64,000 nt of DNA from Cheiracanthium punctorium (GCA_038373885.1 JAWZYV010012235.1:119255-183254), one strand, 5' to 3'; numbered from the stretch's first letter, positions 20,663 to 32,510 are shown. Translations and numbers: made by a program. The notes: generated by a model from the sequence alone, not told the origin.

Positions 20663-22312
20663 TTATGAGACTTGCATTTGTGTTCTTGTTCTTGATCGCG
20701 TCAAGGGTTCAGTATAAGTTTGACCAGGTGGGGGATTTTTAGCGCTGGATATTCTTCCTTCAGGATTTCCACCGCTCGGAAGGGGGATGTCGTCCACTAA
20801 CTGGATTTGCTCATCGGGGTCATAATAAGGCTTCATACGGACTACATGTACAACGTCTTTTGTCTTTCGGCGTCTAGATGTGGGATCACAGTCTTGTACT
20901 TCATATGTAACCTCTGATAGGCGTCGTAGGACTTGATAGGGACCAAAGTATTTTTTAAGCAACTTCTCCGAAAGGCCTACTTTCCGCACAGGTATGAAAA
21001 TCCATACGAGGTCTCCCGGCTGATAATACACGATTCGATGTTTAAGAGTCATAACGCTTTCGCTCTCTCTCTTGGGCTTCTCTAGTGCGTAATCTCGCCA
21101 GCTGCCTAGCTTCTTCGGCTCTCGATGCCAATTCTGTAGTGTAGTCGGCTTGGGTTTCTTGAGGAAAAACGGAAACATCGTATCGAGCGTCGTCTCGGCT
21201 TCACGTCCGTGAATCAAGTAAAACGGAGTAAACCCGGTTGTGTCTTGTTTGGCTGTGTTATATGCGAAAGTAACGAAGGGCAAAATTTCATCCCAATCCT
21301 TTTGCTCTACATCCACGTACATAGACAATATGTCTGCTAACGTCTTGTTAAAGCGTTCTGTGAGCCCATTTGTTTGAGGATGGTAAGCTGTCTTCATTCT
21401 ATGGGCAACATTGCAGAGGTGATTAAGCTCCGAAATCAGTTTCGATTGGAATACCTGTCCTCTGTCTGTGATAAGGATCCTTGGTGATCCATGCATTAGT
21501 ATGACGTCTTCCACGAAAAACTTGGCTACTTCTGGTGCTTCAGCGGTAGGCAGTGCTTTCGTAATTGCAAAACGCGTCAAGTAGTCGGTGCAGACAATTA
21601 TCCATTTATTTCCTCTTATCGATTTCGGGAATCTTCCCAGCAAATCTATTCCAACCCGATGGAATGGTGCTAACGCCGGAGGGATAGGTACTAACTGCCC
21701 TGCGGATTGTAGAGGAATGGCTTTTCTCCTTTGGCAGTCTCGGCAGTGCATTACATATCGACGGACAGTGCGATAGAGTCCGGGCCAATAAAAACGTTTT
21801 CTCAGTCTGTCGTACGTTCTGGCAACACCCAAGTGTCCGGCGGTTGGCGCATCATGAAAATATCGCAGTACGTCTTGGCGTAGATGTTTTGGTATAAACG
21901 GCAACCATAATCTTCCGTCCGGATCGAAGTTCTTTTTACACAGGACCCCGTCAACCAATTCGTAATGCGTATTAATTGGTTCTGCTCTTTCTTTGGACGA
22001 AATTATTTTTCCGAAGTCTGGATCCTTTCGTTGCTCAGCTGCGATATCAGTCAGCGAATGCAGAACGTTCACCTCGTCCGAACGTTTAATATTTTCCTCC
22101 ACTGGGTTGCGAGATAGGCTGTCGGCGTCTTGATGCTTCTTGCCACTCTTGTATACGATGGAGATGTCGTATTCCTGGAGACGTAACGTCCACCTACTTA
22201 GCCTCCCTGAAGGGTCTCTAAGGCTAACTAACCAGCATAGAGAGTGGTGATCCGTGACAACCGTGAATGGCTTTCCAAAAAGGTACGGCCGAAATTTGTG
22301 TACGGCCCACAC
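20663..22312 (-). pseudogene. Gypsy pol C-terminal part: RNase H end and integrase
   Basis: A 549-codon frame. From the N-terminus: the end of RNase H (WAVHKFRPYLFGKPFTVVTD), the integrase zinc-binding H2C2 domain (H..H in HDAPTAGHLGVARTYD, C..C in MHCRDCQRRK), then the catalytic core with D in GIDLLGRFP, D in ITDRGQVF and E in NGLTERFNKT, so all three catalytic acids are kept. Near the C-terminus is the GPY-type segment (YFGPYQVLRRLSEVTYEV). Integrase would insert element cDNA into the genome. This frame starts in the first copy of the 658-bp repeat, so it is cut off from the RT frame upstream. Confidence 0.92.
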
Positions 22313-23745
22313 AACGGCAAGACATTCCCTTTCGGTAGTTGAATAGTTCCTTTCTGCTTTCGTAAGTGTCCGTGAGGCATAGGCAATTACTTTCTCCTGG
22401 TTGTTTTGCTCTTGGACGAGGACCGCGCCGATAGAGTCCGGGCCAATAAAAACGTTTTCTCAGTCTGTCGTACGTTCTGGCAACACCCAAGTGTCCGGCG
22501 GTTGGCGCATCATGAAAATATCGCAGTACGTCTTGGCGTAGATGTTTTGGTATAAACGGCAACCATAATCTTCCGTCCGGATCGAAGTTCTTTTTACACA
22601 GGACCCCGTCAACCAATTCGTAATGCGTATTAATTGGTTCTGCTCTTTCTTTGGACGAAATTATTTTTCCGAAGTCTGGATCCTTTCGTTGCTCAGCTGC
22701 GATATCAGTCAGCGAATGCAGAACGTTCACCTCGTCCGAACGTTTAATATTTTCCTCCACTGGGTTGCGAGATAGGCTGTCGGCGTCTTGATGCTTCTTG
22801 CCACTCTTGTATACGATGGAGATGTCGTATTCCTGGAGACGTAACGTCCACCTACTTAACCTCCCTGAAGGGTCTCTAAGGCTAACTAACCAGCATAGAG
22901 AGTGGTGATCCGTGACAACCGTGAATGGCTTTCCAAAAAGGTACGGCCGAAATTTGTGTACGGCCCACACAACGGCAAGACATTCCCTTTCGGTAGTTGA
23001 ATAGTTCCTTTCTGCTTTCGTAAGTGTCCGTGAGGCATAGGCAATTACTTTCTCCTGGTTGTTTTGCTCTTGGACGAGGACCGCGCCGATAGAGTCCGGG
23101 CCAATAAAAACGTTTTCTCAGTCTGTCGTACGTTCTGGCAACACCCAAGTGTCCGGCGGTTGGCGCATCATGAAAATATCGCAGTACGTCTTGGCGTAGA
23201 TGTTTTGGTATAAACGGCAACCATAATCTTCCGTCCGGATCGAAGTTCTTTTTACACAGGACCCCGTCAACCAATTCGTAATGCGTATTAATTGGTTCTG
23301 CTCTTTCTTTGGACGAAATTATTTTTCCGAAGTCTGGATCCTTTCGTTGCTCAGCTGCGATATCAGTCAGCGAATGCAGAACGTTCACCTCGTCCGAACG
23401 TTTAATATTTTCCTCCACTGGGTTGCGAGATAGGCTGTCGGCGTCTTGATGCTTCTTGCCACTCTTGTATACGATGGAGATGTCGTATTCCTGGAGACGT
23501 AACGTCCACCTACTTAGCCTCCCTGAAGGGTCTCTAAGGCTAACTAACCAGCATAGAGAGTGGTGATCCGTGACAACCGTGAATGGCTTTCCAAAAAGGT
23601 ACGGCCGAAATTTGTGTACGGCCCACACAACGGCAAGACATTCCCTTTCGGTAGTTGAATAGTTCCTTTCTGCTTTCGTAAGTGTCCGTGAGGCATAGGC
23701 AATTACTTTCTCCTGGTTGTTTTGCTCTTGGACGAGGACCGCGCC
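21772..23745 (-). repeat. 658-bp pol segment in three tandem copies
   Basis: Copies lie at 21,772-22,429, 22,430-23,087 and 23,088-23,745, exactly 658 bp each. The only difference I see is A instead of G at 22,859 in the middle copy. Each holds the RNase H C-terminal half and the start of the integrase H2C2 domain. Since 658 is not a multiple of 3, each junction shifts the frame and ends the reading in an unrelated tail (RGPRPRAKQPGESN...). The junction shares CGAT with both normal borders. Confidence 0.95.
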
Positions 23746-24060
23746 GATTCCATAGCCACTACCATCTGTGTGTAATGCCGTGGGAGCTCTCTCATCATAC
23801 AGTCCTAGAACAGGATCGGGGGTTAGGGCCTTCTTTAATCTGAGAAAAGCATCAGCTTGTTCAGGGCCCCAACAAAATTTTGAGTCCCCCTTCAGCAGTT
23901 CTTGAAGTGCTTGAGCCTTATAACAAAAATTTTTGATGAAACGTCGGTAGTATGAGCAGAGCCCTAGGAAACTTCTGACGTCGTGTAAATTCTTAGGCGT
24001 TGGAAAAAAGCTTACGGCCTTCAACTTATCTGGATCAGGGCGAACACCGTCTTCTGACAC
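22882..24060 (-). pseudogene. Gypsy pol middle part: RT thumb and RNase H
   Basis: A 392-codon frame following the RT frame after one stop codon. It begins GHLVSEDGVRPDP (just after the RT palm), continues through FLGLCSYYRRFIKNF (RT connection), then RNase H with D in HTDGSGYGIGAVL, E in ERECLAVVWAVHKF and D in VVTDHHSLCWL, and the DADSLSRNP linker. It enters the H2C2 domain (HDAPTAGHLGVARTYD) and then runs off frame at the repeat junction. The frame at 22,224-22,970 is the same protein segment from the middle copy. Confidence 0.9.
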
Positions 24061-24069
24061 AAGGTGGCC

Positions 24070-24791
24070 TTAAATTTTTATTTCTCGGGAGGCAAAGACA
24101 CATTTTTTCATATTTAGAGTAAGTCCAGCTTTATGGATGCAGCTCAGGACTGTATGTAATCGCTTAAGATGTTCTTCAAAAGTTTCCGAGAAAACTATGA
24201 TGTCATCTAAGTAACAGAGACACATCGTCCATTTCAAATGTCGCAGCAAATTGTCCATCATTCTTTCAAATGTGGCAGGGGCATTGCATAAGCCAAACGG
24301 CATTTCTTTGAATTCGTAGAGTCCTTCGGAGGTAACAAATGCCGTCTTTTCTCGATCGGCTTCATCTACTTCGATTTGCCAGTATCCCGTTCGGAGATCC
24401 ATGGAAGAGAAATACTTAGCACCCCTCAAGCAGTCCAGCGTGTCATCTATGCGCGGTAGAGGGTATACATCTTTTTTTGTGATCTGATTCAAGCGGCGGT
24501 AATCTACGCAGAAGCGCCAGCTTCCATCTTTCTTTTTCACCAGAACAGGAGATGACCAAGGGCTCTCAGATGGTTGAATAATGCCACGATCTAGCATTTT
24601 ATTTACCTCTTCTTGTATTATGCGACGCTCGGCCGGTGACACACGATATGCTCTCTGGCTGACTGGGGCATGGCCGTCAGTATTTATCCGATGCTTAATA
24701 GTTAAGTTCTGTGTTTTCGGCTTTCCAGATGATTCAAAGACTTCTGAAAATTTTTGAAGTAACCCAATAATTTTCCCTCTTTGCTCCAGGG
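24070..24791 (-). pseudogene. Gypsy reverse transcriptase N-terminal half
   Basis: Reverse transcriptase fingers and palm. Visible motifs: HAPVSQRAYRVSPAERR, VLVKKKDGSWRFCVDYRRLN, LDCLRGAKYFSSMDLRTGYW (first catalytic D), FGLCNAPATFERMMD and YLDDIIVFS (the YxDD active site). It ends with a TAA where the family has leucine (REIKI*GHLVS, about 24,070), a one-base change. The open frame runs on to 24,858, but those first codons belong to the hAT inserted at 24,792. Confidence 0.93.
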
Positions 24792-25832
24792 CAGGGGTGG
24801 CTCCAATGGGGGGTCCGGGGGGCACGTGCCCCCCCTCGGGGAACTTGTGACCCCCCATCGGGGCTATTCATTTAATTCGTCGGGGAATTTTCATAAGAAG
24901 AAATCTATATTTTAGCTGAGTTTTAATTTTGATTTTGCGATTTAAAAAAATTAATTTTGTAAATTTTAAATACACATGAAAGGCGAATGAGTATTGGAGA
25001 TTGAAGCGGATATGTTTACATTTCTGGGAGAGGGGGGGGGTATATTCCTCAGAACTTCTGAATAATGGCTAAAAGTACTTTCCGTTTTCATTCATCTCTT
25101 ATCTCTGCGATCCTTTTCATGTCGAGAAACAGCCACTTCCTGCATCGTCCAATACTGTGATGTGTTGACGACGGCAGGGGGGAGACTTCAAATTCGAATA
25201 GTGTATACTTGAAATCTGTGATCCCACTCTCAGGAGGCATTTAACTGGATTTGCAGCAAGACATCAATTTTAAGGTAACAAAAGTGCCAGTCTATTCTTC
25301 AAACGACAAATTTATGAGACCACATGTGCGACCACTTTCTATTCGAGGCTCTTTTAATTGCTCAAACGATTGTGCATTTTGTCGCCGACACCGTAGAAAA
25401 GTACAATATGGGTGTGTGTGGTCGGGATGGGGGAGACAGTGACCGTTAATTAGACCAGTCGGATAGATAAAAAATTTCGAGGGAAGGGAAGTATGGCTTT
25501 GCTTACACAAGCAAATGAAGGATGTTCATTTTTCCAGAAAAACGGTTTTTGTATTTTTTTGGTCCTCAATGACAGAATGATGAAAAGAAATGGTTCGTCA
25601 AAATATCCCGTGTATTTTTATTTTTTCTTCGCAAACCCATAGTACATCACTTTTCCAACACTTGTTATTGTGCATTGTGCCAGTGAGTTAGACAGAGTTT
25701 AGAATAGTGGGCATTTTTTTTCTTGTTACGGCAGCATAGCATATCATTGTGAAGTTTATAAGAGTTTAATTTCACTTTTGGCTTTATGTTTCCTAAATCC
25801 TAAAAAGAACATCGGTGGTGCCAAAAGCACAA

Positions 25833-26075
25833 GATATAAAGTACAGTGTGCTTTATGTCGTGATATTTTTGATAATGATTATGTAAAAAAAAAAAAAAAA
25901 TAGGATAACTAAGCATTCAGATCTTCATAAACAAAATCGACTGGGGCCTTTTCAATTACCAAATGGAATTAAGAGAAAGAATCCTTGGGATGTTTCTTCT
26001 TGCTCTTCGAATGTATGTTTATCTACGGAATTAGAGAAAGTAAACCCTTCAAGTTCACCAGATCCACAAACTTCA
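25833..26075 (+). pseudogene. Zinc-finger-like first exon of a hAT protein
   Basis: Translation gives RYKVQCALCRDIFDNDYVKK, then after a frame change in a run of A (about 25,885-25,900) RITKHSDLHKQNRLGPFQL and more, to ...SSSPDPQTSS. The CALC...H...H spacing suggests a zinc finger like those at the N-terminus of hAT-related (BED or ZMYM-like) proteins. It stops at CAAGTAAGTT, a good 5' splice site at about 26,076. No downstream transposase exon was found. The family call is tentative. Confidence 0.5.
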
Positions 26076-26079
26076 AGTA

Positions 26080-28970
26080 AGTTATATGTAAATTACATTC
26101 ATATATATGTTATTATTAAAAATATGGTCAGTTTATTTCTCTAAAGCATTGAATTATATATTCTAAGCACTTGCTTTTTGTTATTTATTTGTACAAATAT
26201 ACTATGCCCAAGGGCGGATCCAGAAATATTTTTCAGGAAGGGTACAAAACTTGAATACCAATTCAGAATTGCATGAACATGCAATTTTATTTGAAGCGTA
26301 TTTTTACTAGTGTAAATATTTTCCTCTCGGGGAATTCGCGCCCCCAGTGCCCTCGCTCTAAAACCACACTTGCCCCTCACCCCCTTATAAAAAAGAATTG
26401 AAACTAGTTTGAGTACAAATTTTGAATGACCACATTTTGCGTTATTTAAAAATAAAAATAATTTTAAAATAAGGCACATATTCCAAAAAACTGAGTCACT
26501 TGTTCTGTCTCAGAAATTTTAAAATACTACTTTAAAGTTTATTTATTAACAGCATTTTAATGATACATATATATCATTAAATGTCCTTAGACATGGATGC
26601 TCGTAATGGTTTGGAGTGCACTTTTAATCATAGCAGCTGACCCAGAGTCATAACTTTTTGACCTCACATTCTGATTCTATGAAATGTTGTACAACATTAT
26701 TGTATTTTAAATTATATTAACTGTCTGAGTTGAGTACTCTATGAATTAACCTAAATTTTCTCCTAATTGGTCTTTTAAACACTGAGTACTTTTAAATGTG
26801 CTCTTGCTTTTAAACCATTGATAAGTAACATGTTGTTCACCCCATTATATGTCATTCCCGCTAAATTACAGGACAGGATATATATTTTAAAAATATATTC
26901 TTTCGTTGCAATTTCGATTTTTTTGGTATATTTATCAAATACGATTTAGTAATTGGAGTGAGGACGAAAGGTATGTCTTTATAAACTTTCAAATTGCATT
27001 AATGCAAATTTAAATTAAACACATTTAATGTAATTGTATGTAAATTAACAGTATTTTAATTCACGAGTCAAAAGCTTTTGTGTCATAAATGTAAAATAAA
27101 ATTTCCCATTGTATTACTTTTATTCATAGAGCTACAAAATTTATAAGTCTTAATTGATATTTTAAAAAGGGATTTACGACTCGGGCGATAAGAAATTTCG
27201 GATTTTGTTTACTACGGAAACTTTTTAAAATGTATATTTAATTGTGTAATAATTTGACATGACAAAATATTTATAAAATTATTTTACAGTTAATCATCTC
27301 TGGCATTCAAAATATGTATAAACCTATGAATATTTAAACGATTGAACTAAAAATTTTCATTTTAATTGGAACTATTTTAAACTGGTAGTATTTTATTTAT
27401 TTATAAGTTAGTGTGTTATGCAAAGTATTCTATGTCTTTAAAATTATTTTATTACAGTAATCCTTACTTGAACTCTTATAACTGTTGAGAAAGTAATAAG
27501 ATATTTTTATAACTAAGTGGTTAATTAGATAATTTAACTTTTAAATTCTTCCGAATAAAAAAAAATAGTACTTTTCTGTTTCTTAGATGGCAAATTTGAA
27601 TAAATTCTAAATATACTTTTTATTTATAAATAGATTCAATCGAACACAATATGCACGATTTAATCTTTAATTTTATAAAAATTTAGCAGTAAGATTTGTT
27701 TTTATTTTTTTATTTTTGTAATTTAAGAATTGGTCAAATGCATAGTTTGTTTATTTAGTAACATACTTTATACATATACAACGAGTGAGTATTTGCACTA
27801 TATAGAGAAATCTAACTGGATTAACCGGCCCTCTTTAGCTAAGAGTTCATAGCTATGCACAGCAAGAAGATTAACAGCTGCAAGGGAATTAGAATTTATT
27901 ACATTTTGCTTGGGGTAAAAAAAAAGTTAATTTTAAAAATTAAATAATAATAATAACCAGCTCCTCTGATAGACCCTCTCCAGTCCAGTATGAAGATGGC
28001 TGTGGATAGATCTAAAAACGGAATATAAGTGAAAGGAAACTGATTAATCTTGTCTGACAATTTAATTTTTATATCGTTGTGGAAAAAATAACTAACTTTT
28101 GTGAATTTTAATTCAGTTATTTTACTGCAAAGTAAATAAAAATTATGGTATACAGCGTCTATATCGTCTTCCGAAATTTTCCCTTTTATCCTGTAAAATA
28201 AGTAAAGAAAATAAATACAATAAAAGTTTTATATTTGCGTGTAGATTTATATGTTATATACAGTGACGTATCGTAAGCCACCGCAACTTCCCTTATTTTG
28301 AATCTTTATACAAATCGCTATTGAATCCATGGATGGCACCAGATAAACTAACAGTATGTGTTCTAAACTGGTTTCTGAGTTACAGAATTATATGTATCAG
28401 AATTCAACTCTAAAACTTTTAAACAGATTAATATTATGTTTGTTATTCGCCTTATTAATTAAACTCTTTTTCGTTAATGTTGAAATTTTAAAAGTGACAC
28501 TTTCACTATGAATTATTAGTAAATGAGCCTGCTTTATAAAATTATTCATCACATTTGTGGAAACCTCGTTCAAAACTATCTTGGAGTATTACAAAAAAGT
28601 AAATTTTTATCAAGGTTAGTTTCGCTAAAAATAAATATTTTTTTGTGTGTCTTGGCAAATTATAAGCTGTCCGATTATATTTTTCTGACGATATTTTTTA
28701 TTTTATTTTAGATTTTAAAAGAAAGTGGTTAATTTTCTTCATGAGCGCTTGACTGTATAAAAAAATTTAATAGCGCATATATTTACGTTCTCTTTCGGAG
28801 ATTTGTATAATTTATTATTATTAACTGAAGCTTCCAGGGGTACACTTTACAACAATTCTTTTCGAAATTGAGATACGGTGCCATCTTTTAGCTTTCAATA
28901 AGTACTATCACCACATGAATTATTATTGAAGTAGAATCATTTTAAAGCTGTAGAAACAAGCGATAAAGTT
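26080..28970. other. AT-rich interior of the hAT element, no gene recognised
   Basis: Mostly AT-rich sequence. A hAT-like repeat fragment (GGGCGGATCCAGAAATATTTTTC) is visible near 26,210. The 112-codon minus-strand frame at 26,141-26,479 runs through that fragment and has no recognisable domain. Confidence 0.5.
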
Positions 28971-29044
28971 TCGGTATGCCACTTTACTGCGCGCCTTCAA
29001 AATCATTTTTCTCAAAAGAAAATTTTTGTTGTAAAGTGGTTCTT

Positions 29045-29045
<1 letters not shown>

Positions 29046-29137
<92 letters not shown>
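29046..29137. repeat. (CT)n(TA)n microsatellite
   Basis: About 38 bp of CT followed by about 52 bp of TA. The open frames on both strands (poly-SL/poly-YI) are products of the repeat. Confidence 0.98.
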
Positions 29138-29140
<3 letters not shown>

Positions 29141-29304
29141 ATTTCAGTTGCATATTTCTCACTTTATTGTGATTTAAAATATTAATATTACATAAATTAA
29201 CAATTCGATTAATATTTTTACAGTAAAACATGTTGGCCAGAAACACTAGACTTTTTGAGATAACGTGTTGAAATTAAAGGGAATCAGTTTGTAAATGGAA
29301 ATGT

Positions 29305-29512
29305 AGATTACGGCCAATTATCTACGCTAGGGATCTAGGCCGTGGGGGACTTTCTAAGAGGTCCTAACCCGTATTTAGGCAAAGTTTCGGGAAAAAACCA
29401 CGGAAAACTCCGAAAGGTTAGGTCGGCGGACGCGACCTAGTGTCGAACCAGGCACCTTCCGTCTCCCAGTTCAAAGCGCTAGCGCTATGCCACTGGTGGG
29501 GTGGGATTCAAT
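29305..29512 (-). mobile_element. tRNA-derived SINE
   Basis: On the minus strand: box A-like TGGCATAGCGCTAGCGC (29,475-29,491), box B GGTTCGACACT in the arm CCTGGTTCGACACTAGG (29,437-29,453), then a body with CGCCGACCTAACCTTTCGGA, GTTAGGACCTCTTAGAAAG and CCCCCACGG. Head and body match the SINE at 38,745-39,000. Pol III transcribed and mobilised by LINE machinery, as known for SINEs. Confidence 0.8.
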
Positions 29513-30476
29513 TTGTAAGGGAAAACACATTTATTGAGATATCAAGAATTTCGATGTTCGAGATATCGAAGTTAAACTGTAATTAAATTTACATATATCT
29601 CTTAATTTTATAAAAAATAACTGCAATTTGTGTAAAAGCGTGCAAATTTAGTCATGCTTAATTTATAAAATAAATTTTCAGTGAATTTACAGCAATATTC
29701 TTGCACAAAAAATTTTTGTTTCTGATATTTTTTCTGCGGGAAAAAAAATGCGTAGAATTTTCTTCACTGAATTTTTTTCAAAGAATTTCATTCATATGAA
29801 ATATTTTAAGCGTTAAACTGAAGAACTCTTAAAAGTAGCTTTCGAGATTTTACAGAAACGTGCAAGGCCGTTACCAAGGGGGAAGGATCATGTAGGTTTG
29901 ACCCCCCCCCCCTCCAAAATTTCAGTAAATGCATTATCAGTTTATTTGCGTTGATTCTAGAGATCAGTTAATTTAATTTTAGCACTACAGATCCCCTCCA
30001 CCCACCGAAATTTTTTGCTTGCTGAGGCCTTGGGGAAATATTTGTGTAATGTAAAAGGATTTTGAGATACGTTAATTAGGGTCAGTTTAAATAATAATCT
30101 ACCAGGAAAGATTGTGCAGTGGTTTTTGAAAATATCCGGGGCCTGGGTGTCCGATTATGATTGTCGATCCGATTCCTGGAAATATTTCACAAAACAAAAC
30201 ATTATATTGTCCTCCATCTCCTCTAAACTTATCTGGATCCTGGATATTTTAGTTTAGAAAATGATTTATTGTGAAAAAATCACTTTCTAAAGTAAAATAT
30301 TTTCAAGTGGTGCAGATAGTTGCAAATTTCCATATCATACTTGGTGACAAAAATGTCATAAAAGAGGGGTCAAAGCCCCCTCTTGGATACGTCACTTAGC
30401 ATATGTACATGTATATTTGTGCCCCCTCGTCGGGGAGTTATGACCCCCCGTCGGGGGAATTCTAGCGCCACCACTG
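29513..30476. other. hAT right part, no gene
   Basis: AT-rich sequence with two C/G-run fragments of hAT-like repeats (about 29,870-30,020 and 30,350-30,400), ending in the hAT right subterminal region. Confidence 0.45.
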
Positions 30477-30522
30477 CTCCAGGGTGAGATTAGGGGCTAA
30501 CATACTTGAGTAATCTTCTAGG

Positions 30523-31216
30523 CTACCACCTTGTTCTGTCTTGATTATCGTATTGAGTAGTTATTACTGAATTCACTTGGTTTGCGTCCACAGTTTCTGC
30601 AGTGCCCACAAACATACCCCTGGGAATAATTTGGGCGGTGGCTTGTCCATTTGTAACCCATAGTTCTGCGATTCCATCCTTTAATGACACGATAGTTGCA
30701 GGTACCACAACTTCCTTCCCCAAGGGAAGCAGTTTATTTCCGTCCACCGTTACGTCTCCGTTGTGATCTCTGTTGTGAGTGACGACGGATATTTTGGCAG
30801 CTGATCGTGCAGGTATTACGGTATCGTCCATAGCACAAAGTTTCAAAAGTGTAGGATCGGGGGCCTTCACATGGAACGTCTTCGAGCGTCAGTTCAAGCT
30901 TACCACAGTCTATGATGGCTTGCGATGCTCCCAGGAAATCCCAACCCAAAATTATGTTGTGACTACAATTTGGCAACACTGTAAACTCAAACGGCTGGAT
31001 TCGTCCGCTGATCTCAAGACGAAGCACGCATTTTCCAAGCGGATGCACATAATTTCCATTGGCCACTTTTAAAATCAATTTTTCCTTGGTTGGAAACATG
31101 ATTTTCCTAATATGGCGTCTGTAATTTTCCGAAATTACAGAAGCGGATGCCCCAGAGTCCACAAGAGCATGTACTACCTGATTGTCGACCATAACCTCAA
31201 GATGATTTCCGGACAT
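30523..31216 (-). pseudogene. Gypsy protease and start of pol
   Basis: The upstream frame (30,734-31,216) contains a retroviral-type aspartic protease: active site ALVDSGASASVISE near residue 20 and the second hallmark NIILGWDFLGAS near residue 90. It would cut the gag-pol polyprotein. Near 30,870 the frame shifts (VPCEG...) and continues in 30,523-30,870 (PDPTLLKLCAMDDTVIPARS...), the linker before RT, reaching the hAT site. Pol is in the -1 frame relative to gag. Confidence 0.88.
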
Positions 31217-31281
31217 CTTCGCAGCAGTCGGAGGATTTTCGTCAGCATCTGCGGCCTCACCCCCAATTGAAGTCGCGGTCT

Positions 31282-31294
31282 TCAGTTTTCCTCA
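31282..31294 (-). promoter_or_regulatory. Candidate -1 frameshift site at the gag-pol junction
   Basis: On the minus strand gag ends GAG GAA AAC TGA. The -1 frame is closed by a TGA one codon upstream and is then open through the protease. The two frames therefore overlap for only about 7-10 nt, and that window is GGAAAAC plus the stop. GGAAAAC resembles a slippery heptamer (A AAC second half), although its first half is not a perfect X XXY. Function is inferred. Confidence 0.45.
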
Positions 31295-32306
31295 ATACGT
31301 CGGCTGGGGGAAATGCTGGAACGTCGATAAGGTGACGGCGATCTGTACCGGCGTGTCGGTGATCTCCCTCGAGTGGGGCTTGGCGAGCTGGTTCTGGTAG
31401 TTCGTCGGCTATAGTCGGCGGGATCCATCAGTTCAATTTCGGATTTAGCGGCATTCCTTCGGTTCTGTCTGCTAGCTTCAAAGATAGCACGTCGGTCTCT
31501 GCAGGAGCGAACGACGTGTCCTGCGCGGCCACGGTGGAAGCAGACGGGTTGATTGTCCGCGGTCCTCCATACGTCAGTTCTTCTTGGTTCGGGCTCGGCT
31601 ACGGGTCTTTGTCGGTTTACTGCTATTGGGAAACGTTGTGGTCGTCTGGTTTTCGAGCTCACTTCAGTCCACGGCTGTTTCACTTGTGTAATAGGCGATA
31701 GAGCCTATACCTCTTCTCGGACAATAGCTTCGATGGATTGCAATCGTGGCTCATTGACTGGTGACAGGGCTCGTTGGACCTCTTCTCGAACTATCTGTCG
31801 AATGAGGGTTGCTAGATCAGTTTCTTCACCTATATTGGACATTGGGATAACATTAGGAAGCCGATCGAATTTCTTTCGGTTAACTCGTCTTTCTTTCATT
31901 TCTTCGATGTACTGACACCATTTTATTAGGTCCTCGATCTTTTTTAGTTCTTTAGTTAAAAGAGATTGGTAAAAATCCTCGGCAATTCCCTTCATGAGAT
32001 GGGCTGATGGGCAACTTTGTCCTCTTCTGGCATTTGAGGATTTGTCTCATCACAAAGCCTCAGAACACTCTGGATGTATGACTGTACGTGTTCACCGGAT
32101 TTTTGAGCTCAAGCTTTTAATTCCTCTTCGGCTCTTTTTCTTGTTTGTCTTCTGTCTCCAGATGCTTTAGGCAATTCTTCTTTAAATTTTCCCCAACTGT
32201 TTAACAGGGCCTCATTATTTTCAAACCACATGAGGGCTGTGCCTTCCAGGAAAAAATAGACATTTTCTAGACAGAAGAGATCGTCCCATTTGTTGAATTT
32301 AGCCAC
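31282..32306 (-). pseudogene. Gypsy gag, capsid and nucleocapsid parts
   Basis: Structural gag protein in several pieces. 32,109-32,306: capsid-like FNKWDDLFCLENVYFFLEGTALMWF. 31,705-31,995: MKGIAEDFYQSLLTKELKKI and a basic coiled segment. 31,282-31,683: nucleocapsid with a CCHC-type zinc knuckle, CFHRGRAGHVVRSC, in which the second cysteine is arginine, then an RS-rich tail. Breaks: TGA in place of an arginine codon at about 32,108, an 8-bp tandem duplication (ATGGGCTG) near 31,999-32,013 that shifts frame, and TAG near 31,700. Two of the stops fit C-to-T changes. Inactive. Confidence 0.88.
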
Positions 32307-32408
32307 TCGGTCATATTCTTTCAGCCATTTGTTGGGGTCTTGTCGGGGTCGCCGCGACTGAAAAAAGAGAGTGGAGAAAGCAAGAGGGGGGTCTGGGTAC
32401 TGGTTTTC

Positions 32409-32510
32409 GTGACGTCACAAGAAAGGATGGGATTTGGAACAGTTTGCATTGAGTTCAATGGAAGAAATGGAATTAATAATGCCAATAAATACGAGTAGCT
32501 TAATTTTTTA
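32409..32510. repeat. Subterminal repeat with CRE-like palindrome, copy 1
   Basis: CGTGACGTCACAAGAAAGGA and the following ~90 bp are repeated in the same direction at 34,937-35,040, with a short inverted copy at 36,405-36,432. TGACGTCA is a perfect palindrome. In P-type elements subterminal repeats can serve as transposase-binding sites; here that is inference. Confidence 0.7.

Larger units (their letters stand above)
24792..30476 (+). mobile_element. hAT element inserted in gypsy pol
   Basis: A 5,685-bp element with ends CAGGGGTGGCTCC and (inverted) CAGTGGTGGCGCTAG, followed on both sides by CCCC/GGGG-rich subterminal sequence. The 8-bp duplication CTCCAGGG is exact (24,784-24,791 and 30,477-30,484). 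Removing it rejoins the pol reading across LTLEQ and GKIIGLLQKF. It contains one recognisable exon-like block (25,830-26,075), a CT/TA microsatellite and a SINE, and no complete transposase. Confidence 0.93.

Noticed and set aside
28923..29246. Open frames of 107 and 69 codons on both strands
   Set aside because: Produced by the (CT)n(TA)n microsatellite.
30779..31072. Plus-strand frames over gypsy gag and protease (also 31,516-31,915)
   Set aside because: Antisense shadows of the minus-strand gag and protease.
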